In this document: positions 57,336 to 64,000 of the stretch, piece by piece
Layout: each line of letters begins with the position of its first letter
Numbering within the stretch: the first letter of the stretch is position 1
From: Durusdinium trenchii
Taxonomy: Eukaryota > Sar > Dinophyceae > Suessiales > Symbiodiniaceae
DNA length: 64,000 nucleotides
Reading direction: 5' to 3'
Assembly: GCA_963970005.1 (NCBI GenBank)
Contig: CAXAMN010001114.1
Location: 806,432-870,431, forward strand
Program-made: the position numbers and the translations under genes
The notes under the pieces: model-generated
Databases searched by the model: none
Seen by the model: only the letters and a program-made list of their open reading frames with translations
What the model was told of the DNA's origin: nothing

Positions 57336-60300
57336 CTGCATGTAAGCGTTCTCCAAATCAATCTCTGGATGCTTCAGCAGCAGTTCTAGAATGTCTCGGC
57401 GAGGGGCCACCAGCATGCGGTCCTGACAGCACAAATCCGAGCTCAAACCGCCAGAATCCGAACCGGAATGACCGAGGATGATTGTCCAAAAACATTCCAA
57501 AAATGGACTTGCCCTAGCAAAACCAGGGCCAGGTGTGGGTTAAATAGGTGCATTGATGGAGCATCCTGGGACCAATCAAATGGTAACCATTGGAGCATTA
57601 TGTAAAACAATGTTTGCTGGGTGCGGCTGCTGATTTTGAGGAACTATGGAAAACCATGTGACAAGGAATCCCTTGCCTGACTTCTAGCGAGTGGTGACAA
57701 GGGAATCCAATTGTTCAAGTTGACCTCAGTTGGAGGTGGAGATTCATGACAGGTGAAGATTCAACAACTTCAAGAATTGTTTGTTCATATCATGTCTTGC
57801 ATGTTTGTGCAACATTGGGTGGTCAAAATCCCTACCTCAAAAAGGGGTAGCGGGTAGTGGCCTCCAAAATCAATTTCAAGGTGGACCCTCATGCATATCC
57901 GGGAGCACCTTACAATCAACAAGGGAAAACCTGCGTATCCGTATCCTTCAAGAGGCAGCCCCAAGGATACAAATGAAGAACAGTGACCAGCCGGCGGCCG
58001 AAGCAGCCCTTGGACCTTTAACAAAGCCACCAAACGGGACCCAAGTGTTCCATCTGGCCTCGTGCCAGTCATCCGAGGGGGTGCCTCCCCAAGTCGAACA
58101 CACATACATATGCGTTCTTGCTCCTAGTAAGAATGCTACTAGTAGCGATGCCAGGAGCCCCTAGTAGCATCCTTTGATGTCCTTTGCTCCTATATCATAT
58201 GCGTTCCATATCTTCATATTACAGTACTTATAATCCAACGCCTGCAGGAGACCCCTCTCTGCACGGACCCCAGGACGAGCTCCAAGTCACTGACTCGGCC
58301 GTATGATAGCAGGAACCAGTGTCCAGGTCCTCGATGAGTGCCATTCCCAACGGGGTGCAGCGAACATGGGAGCCGTGCCATCCATACCTTGAGAAGCGAC
58401 AAGTGTGGCAGCATAGGACAAAGCATGGTGCAAATGGTAGGAGGGCAATTTGCACCTTGTTGAGTCTTTAAACATCTTAGAGTAAAAGGCCTCAAACCTC
58501 AGAATGACCGATTTGTGGCCAAGCATGAGCAGCAACTGAACAGAAATGACCAGACTTTGGGGTCTAAGGAAGCTTTCCACCAAACCATGCCAGGTCGCAC
58601 AACCCAGGTACGGTACGGATGGTCTATTCAAACAAACCGCACCTTCTTTCGCTGACTAGCACTGTCTAGCACCCAACGGCACTGCATGCCGAAGCCGAGT
58701 TGTACCGCGTGGCGTGTCGAGTTCCCCAGCCGGCTCCGGTCACCAGCCGGCTCCTCCCTGGCTCATTGTCCCGCATCCAGGAGACGAATAAGCGCCACGA
58801 TTGGGATCCAGCTCCGGCGTCTCCAGCAACACCTGCGAGGCGGGCCTTTCCGCCGTTCGGCGGAGTGAGGACAACCAACGACCCACAGGTCCGATCAAAG
58901 GGGTCCCAATGGGTTCCGACCTCTACGGCCAGTGTCAAGTGACCTCTACAAAGGAGCCGACCGTGCTGCGTTTGAATGAAAATGATCAAGGGATAGCCTG
59001 AATGACATGAACACAAGAACCTGTCAAAACGATTCAAAATGTGCTCCATTACACATGCAGTTACTTCAATTTTTAGTATATGGGTTGACATGCTCAGGCA
59101 CATGCTCAGGGTGGAGAGTCTACAAATGGCAAATAGCGGTATACACTTTGGTGATTGAATGTGGTTGGCATACAATAGTGAAAACGGTTTTCTAGTCTGA
59201 GCCTCGGGACCACATCCATTGAACGCCCTACAATTTGGGGCAAAAGTGGGTGTGAAGAAAAAAGAAAAGATGACAGAAGTAACAAGAAAAAATGTTCAAA
59301 CCACTCTCCAATTGCTTTGCTTTGAATCCCTGGGCCCCGAGTGACGGCTCGGACCGAGTGTGCGGGGTGCGGACTTGGCAGCTGCCTGCCTTGATCACCT
59401 CCAGGTTGCTTTTAGACTCCATGACTTGCCAGGCATGAGGTAGATTGAATCGAAAGAAGTTGTCGTACCTCAAGTGCCAGGATCATCTGGCAAAAGCTGT
59501 GAGGTGCGTGAAAATGGTGGAGAAAAAGCACCAAGAGAAATAGGAACTCCTTACAAACAGGTCAGGTGGTTTTGGAGGTTTCATGTTGGGCTGTCGCCGG
59601 GCAACTACCCTCAAATGAAGCTTTCCCTCATGGGGGAAGCCTATAGATCCGATAGTGCAAGCAAATGGGCTGACAGTATGGTCCCAAATGGTCGCTAAAA
59701 CCACCCCATGTGAAATCCTCACCCGCAGCGAGCCAACCGGCGACCCAAGTCGCCATCTGCGTTCGAAGTTCTTCCGAATGGCCAACACCAAGGGGGACAC
59801 GGTGGCGGAGTCCCCATCCTGACCGCCGACATCCCCGAAACGGGCGCCACAGCGGCCTTCGAAACACCACGGTGGCCAAAGCATCCTCTGCACACCAGTG
59901 GTCTCGAATGTCTACACATATATTGCAGGCACATATATATATATATATATTGCGTACTGAATATACATATATATATGTAATGTATGTATATTCAGTACGC
60001 AATATCTCGAGGGCGTGTTTTGTGTTGCATGCATGCGGCATGTTGCATGTTAATGTTCTTCCTGTTGTGGTCATAATATTAAATATTTGATAAATTTTGT
60101 ATGTCTTTTCTAGAATGGTAGGCGGTAGGTTGGAGGGCCAGGGTCAGGATCTTATGGAGTCCAGAGAGCTTCATCTGCCAAAGTTCTTGCTTGGGAACAC
60201 AATGAGAAATATAGGCACCAATATAAAGTGAGCCCTAGTAGGGCTTGGACACTTTACATACCGTTCAAGAAAATATCACTCAAATTACAAATTCAGGATC

Positions 60301-60510
60301 GAAACCCACGGCTACTTGTGATCAGCTGAACATCCCCACTCAACCCGACTGAACATCCACATCGCCCTTGCTTGTTCTGACCAGCTGAAGCCGCCAAGTG
60401 TCCACGTGATCCATATTGGGATCCGCAGTCTTCAACATCTCCTTGACCTCCTCGGGCTTCCCACGACCGATGGCCTTGCAAAGCTTCACATGCGTCGGCC
60501 ACTGATCCAC
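57336..60510 (-). CDS. Ankyrin-repeat-like protein, multi-exon
   Basis: Reverse-strand exons with ankyrin helices: 60395-60510 (KLCKAIGRGKPEEVKEMLKT then ADPNMDHVDT, ended by a GC donor), about 59770-59830 (DGDSATVSPLVLAIRKNFER), about 58793-58843 (VLLETPELDPNRGAYSSP), about 58300-58385 (TPLGMALIEDLDT, weaker), and 57336-57422 (RRDILELLLKHPEIDLENAY, bounded by CAG and a GC donor). The pattern of LL..P.IDPN-type turns is that of ankyrin repeats, but most repeats are split between exons and degenerate. A protein-binding scaffold is expected. The 59.0-59.7 and 60.6-61.4 kb stretches show no further exon I can support. Confidence 0.55.
58115..58190. repeat. GCTCCTAGTAGC repeat island in an ankyrin-gene intron
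   Basis: GCTCCTAGTAAGAATGCTAC, TAGTAGCGATGCCAGGAGCC and CCTAGTAGCATCC in about 75 bases; same family as 17320 and 24080. Flanked by further TCCTTTGCTCCTA. Confidence 0.75.
59947..60005. repeat. Perfect 23-bp inverted repeat around an AT loop
   Basis: Arms 59947-59969 and 59983-60005 are perfect inverse copies containing TTGCGTACTGAATATACATA, separated by 13 AT-rich bases, next to a TA run. A strong hairpin or cruciform inside the ankyrin-like gene; may be a small inverted-repeat element. Confidence 0.9.
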
Positions 60511-61407
60511 CTGGGCGGAGTGTTTTGTGTCTCGACCGGGCCGACCGACCACAGCAGCTTGATACAAAGTCGCAGCCGTTCGATGGGTCCTGTCTTTTAT
60601 TTTCCCAATCTAATTATATACTTCCAAATGGGCAGCATAAAGCTGCTGTACTGTCTCATGGGCCAGCTCTTGCTAAGAAGTATAAGACGTCCATAGTGAG
60701 CAGCAAACCAAATTACGTGTGTAGACAAAACCCTTTGACATGATTATTTGCTTTTGGAGTGGTGCATATCGTGGTCCAAATGGTCCTTCAAGAACCCTAC
60801 TCAAATAGCATACCTGCACATAGACTTGAACACCAAATGACCAAATGCATCATTGTTTCAATGGCCAACCCAGAACCTCAGATTAAAGGCTTACAGTGCT
60901 TTCTGCACAGGAATGGCATAGGAGTTGTCGTATTTGCTTGGGTTCTTGTGGCACTGGGCTGCGTAAAGATCACAACACATAAACGGAGACCTAGGATCTC
61001 GGCCCATGTATCAAAGCTAGTAATGTTTGGAAGTAGGTTTATGGAGTGACTGGCAAGACATTTAGGTTGTCCACAATTTAGAATAAACACCTACCCGGTC
61101 CTACCCAAGTCGGCAAACTCTGGTGTGACTAATCCCCCACAGGGTCAGGTGACCACCTCCCAAACCACTTGGTGTGTAGTGCGCACAAACCGCAAAACCA
61201 GGCGGTTTGGGGGTCTCATGGGGTCTGCGTTGATTCTAAAAGGTCTCAACTATAGTCCGCACAACCGAGTCCAGCACCTTCGCCTTGCATTCCTTGTAGA
61301 GCGACCTCGGCGCAAGAAAGAAACACTGGTGCAAAAAGGAAATTATCACGTGGGTCGGGTCGGGTAAGGTACCGGAATTGTCAACACACTCCCACAACCC
61401 GTTGGTT

Positions 61408-61663
61408 TCAATCCCGAATATACAGATCTGAAAAGAACTTGATCAAGAAGGCAGTCTGGATTTCTGTTGCTCCAAGAATTGCGTGACCATCCCTGCACTT
61501 GACTTGCACCCTTCCTGGTCCTGTAATTACGTTCATTGAGCCTTCTTTGGAATGGCTGATTGATGCTGATTGCATTGCATCTTCAATCTGAATCTTCATC
61601 CATATCCGACCCATGCCGTATGGCTTGGAAGGCATGTTCGCCAAAGAAATTCCATTGCAGCAC
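61408..61663 (-). CDS. C-terminal exon, unknown protein
   Basis: After CAG at about 61664 the reverse strand reads CCNGISLANMPSKPYGMGRI then WMKIQIEDAMQSASISHSKE, GSMNVITGPGRVQVKCRDGH and AILGATEIQTAFLIKFFSDL, ending with a stop at 61408. Long, regular and with a clean acceptor. Looks like a soluble alpha/beta domain; I cannot name it. Confidence 0.5.
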
Positions 61664-61739
61664 CTGAAAGTAAGTCAGATTCAAATACTGTAAGGGCGAG
61701 CTGAAGAATAAACACAAAAGGTCATTCACGTCACGACCT

Positions 61740-62671
61740 TCACCTAATTAGGTTACGACCTTCACCTTCACCTATACATGCCCTCGTTCCCAAAATGTAA
61801 GTGGACCACAAGCTTGCTTCCAACAGGTGCAAGTTGTGAGTCGTGAGCATGTCCGCTTTAGACGGCTCGAAGCTTTCAGAATTCCCCGTCATTCCCCTCT
61901 TCCTGGTTGGGAAAGACCAGCCCAAGTTCAAACCGCCGAGGTACGCAATCTTCTCTGCCTCCTCCTTGTGCAAAAGGCCTCAGGGCAGGCAAACCGCTAC
62001 CCAAAACTGGCTCAGCCAGTGGTCATCTTCTACTAGCAAAACTTCACTGGCTGCTTTGCAGTGCATTGTCGTCAAGCTTTTCAGGGGCTCCCCCCCTCGA
62101 AGAACAACAAGTAACTGAATCCAAATATATGGCCCAGAAATAAGAGCTGCAAGACGAGTTTCCTCAAAACAAGTGATGATCCGGCAGGGTCCAGGTTTCC
62201 CAAACAGTAACAGGACATATGACATATGCATATGCAATGGAATTACAATGAAATACATAAGTTCCACTGGGTCTGCCCAAAAAATAGATCGTCATGGACC
62301 ATCAATAAATCAACACAATCAACTTATGAAATCACATTCCCATAAATTCCCCAAAGTGCTGTTACTAAAACGGAGATGACGACATGAAGAGTTCGACCCC
62401 AACCTCTTTTTCCCTTTGCAGGTCGGTGCTTTTGGGGGTCGGTCCCCCCCACATCCGTCGGTGACCGAGCTCGGTGACCGCCCAAGTGCCGGTGATGTCG
62501 GCCCCCCAAGGAGAGCACATAGAACAAGCCAGGAATGCTCAGATTGTCAAACTGCCTTGGATCACTGCTTCCAAGGAGGGGTTGTATTGACATTGTCGAA
62601 TCGAAATGGCTGGGCATGCTGAGCATGCTGGAGCACCGAAAAATCCAGGTGGCGATTGAAGAGCGCAACAT
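61740..62671 (-). CDS. Candidate exons, weakly supported
   Basis: The reverse strand gives HKEEAEKIAYLGGLNLGWSF (about 61930), SLTTMHCKAASEVLLVEDDH (about 62030) and SIQPLLGSSDPRQFDNLSIP (about 62550). Each is protein-like but the ends and order are not established. Perhaps upstream exons of the 61408 gene. Confidence 0.25.
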
Positions 62672-62849
62672 CTGCCCTCATCATCCTTCTTTTTCAACTC
62701 CTCGATGGCAGCAGCGCGACCTCGAAAAGGCCAGCGAGCAAGAATTTAGGAACATAAAGCCAATGCATGGCACGGAATCATGCGAAGAGGATGTCAAAGC
62801 ATGGATATTGATATCATGTGGTCCATTGATTCCGTAAAGATCCTAAGAT

Positions 62850-62990
62850 CTTTGGAGACTGTTTTTTCAAAACAGCTGGTCTTTTCCTGACCTCGAGGGA
62901 GTAGCTCCTCCTCCATGAACTTGAGCTTCCAGCTCTCCTGACCAATCCAGAAAGATGGAATCCGCGGCCGGAGGTTGAGTCTGAAGAACC
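62850..62990 (-). CDS. Candidate exon
   Basis: The reverse strand reads LNLRPRIPSFWIGQESWKLK then FMEEELLPRGQEKTS. Compact and charged; no family recognised. A (CT)n tract at 63021-63040 lies just beyond it. Confidence 0.35.
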
Positions 62991-63479
62991 TAAATCTCAT
63001 TAAAGCAGATTATGTTTTTTTTTCTCTCTCTCTCTCTCTCCATATCGCCCTCCTCATGCGAAAGAATATCGTTATGTACCTGCGAATTTGTCGGGTCTCG
63101 TTGGTGAAGGTAGTTCTATTGAATTATGCATTGTTAGTGACGTCAAACACTCCAAAGGGTCACCTCCCCCGCTGGGACTCAAATATTGACAAGTTCTGAT
63201 GCTCCTTCTCTGCTGTCATGCAGCAATGGGAGGAAAAAGGACAAACCGACAAACCTATTTTCTGGCAATTTCTTCGTGAACACCTGATCTTACCCAAAAG
63301 ATTCCAAAAGAGATTCCCAAGCTATGACATGTGTCAAATGTGGTTAGCAAACCAGCCAAAATAAAGCCAATCCATCCAAATCCTCAGGTTGTCGCAGCTT
63401 TTGCATCGATTCTCACACACTCTCTGATTGCAGTGAAGTCTCTCTTTCGTCGAACTGGAAAAAAGATGGAGGGGCGCAT

Positions 63480-63749
63480 GTGAGCAGCCAGTTGGCATCC
63501 TGGCCATCAGGACTTTTCTGAGGACGTCCTCATGTGCTACCATGTTCTCACCAAAGTCCAAGGGCCATCGCCCCCTTCGGCACCATCCTGTTCGTCCCAT
63601 TCTCGCCTTTATGACTTCGATCTCTGCAGGAGGGATGAGGCCCATGACCTCCCGCACCAGTTCTTGGGTTCCCTGGGCTGCGGAAAGCACATGCAGGAAC
63701 ACCAACATGTCAGGAGCCGATTCCAAAAATCTGACTGCTTCCGAAAATC
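63480..63749 (-). CDS. Internal exon, unknown protein
   Basis: After CCCAG at 63750 the reverse strand reads FSEAVRFLESAPDMLVFLHV, LSAAQGTQELVREVMGLIPP and AEIEVIKARMGRTGWCRRGR, then WPLDFGENMVAHEDVLRKVL. One of the most convincing exons in the window by composition and acceptor. Helical, soluble. Not recognised. Confidence 0.55.
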
Positions 63750-63894
63750 CTGGGATACTTGGGGCATGGAAGGCCCTTGGGACTTCCCTAACTTCGCATT
63801 TAAATAGACACTATATACAGCTTCTCCAAAACCTCCAGGTCTGAGAGGTAGATCCTCAGTTTAGACTAAAGTTTAGACCCACGGCGTTTAGATT

Positions 63895-64000
63895 GTCAAA
63901 GCAGCCCGGTCGAAGGCCACTTTGAAGGCCGCCTCCCCGTCTGCGACCGGAATCGTCTTCCTGGGCGACGGGAATCGTCCATCGCCACGGTCGGAACTTG
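63895..64000 (-). CDS. Exon cut by the window edge
   Basis: The reverse strand from the window edge reads SDRGDGRFPSPRKTIPVADG then EAAFKVAFDRAALTI before a stop. Probably the upstream exon of the gene at 63480-63749. Not recognised. Confidence 0.4.

Overview
The window reads as nuclear DNA of a dinoflagellate, most likely Symbiodiniaceae. The evidence is: many short exons; introns that start with GA or GC as well as GT and end AG before a G; every confidently read gene on the minus strand (a unidirectional gene block); many (TA)n, (CT)n and GCTCCTAGTAGC-type repeats; and a 16-base match to the core of the dinoflagellate spliced leader at 6723-6738. Most open reading frames are shadows or chance-open introns. 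The coding calls below come from joining exons whose phases and family motifs agree. All splice joins are read by eye.

Layout. 1-3.6 kb: short minus-strand exons with degenerate copies of each other. 4.2-5.93 kb: a gene with a signal peptide and a degenerate C5-methyltransferase-like fold. 0.5-7.6 kb: a dense cluster of a short CTTACAAAATG motif. 6.92-7.22 kb: a 99-residue membrane protein. 7.6-7.9 kb: palindromic mini-elements and an AAGGCT array. 8.9-15.1 kb: a six-transmembrane ion channel in at least eleven exons. 15.3-24.2 kb: scattered exons of unknown genes plus three GCTCCTAGTAGC repeat islands. 24.4-27.96 kb: a secreted thaumatin-like protein. 29-31.8 kb: two unrecognised multi-exon genes. 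33.5-43.6 kb: exons rich in coiled coil, with a frameshifted Mei2-type RRM fragment embedded at 40 kb. 44.6-50.4 kb: unrecognised exons, a hairpin and a degenerate tandem repeat.

50.76-54.14 kb holds the clearest gene, an SPX-SLC13 transporter (likely phosphate). One of its introns is bounded by a 16-base target-site-like duplication and carries GCTACTAG repeats at its ends, as expected of an intron made by a transposable element. The next gene upstream seems to stop only about 75 bases before the transporter start codon, which fits polycistronic transcription with spliced-leader trans-splicing. 57.3-60.5 kb: an ankyrin-like gene. 61.4-64 kb: further minus-strand exons of unknown function.

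No rRNA, tRNA, CRISPR array or bacterial-type operon was seen. The genes share no evident pathway. What unites them is direction, splice style and repeat content.
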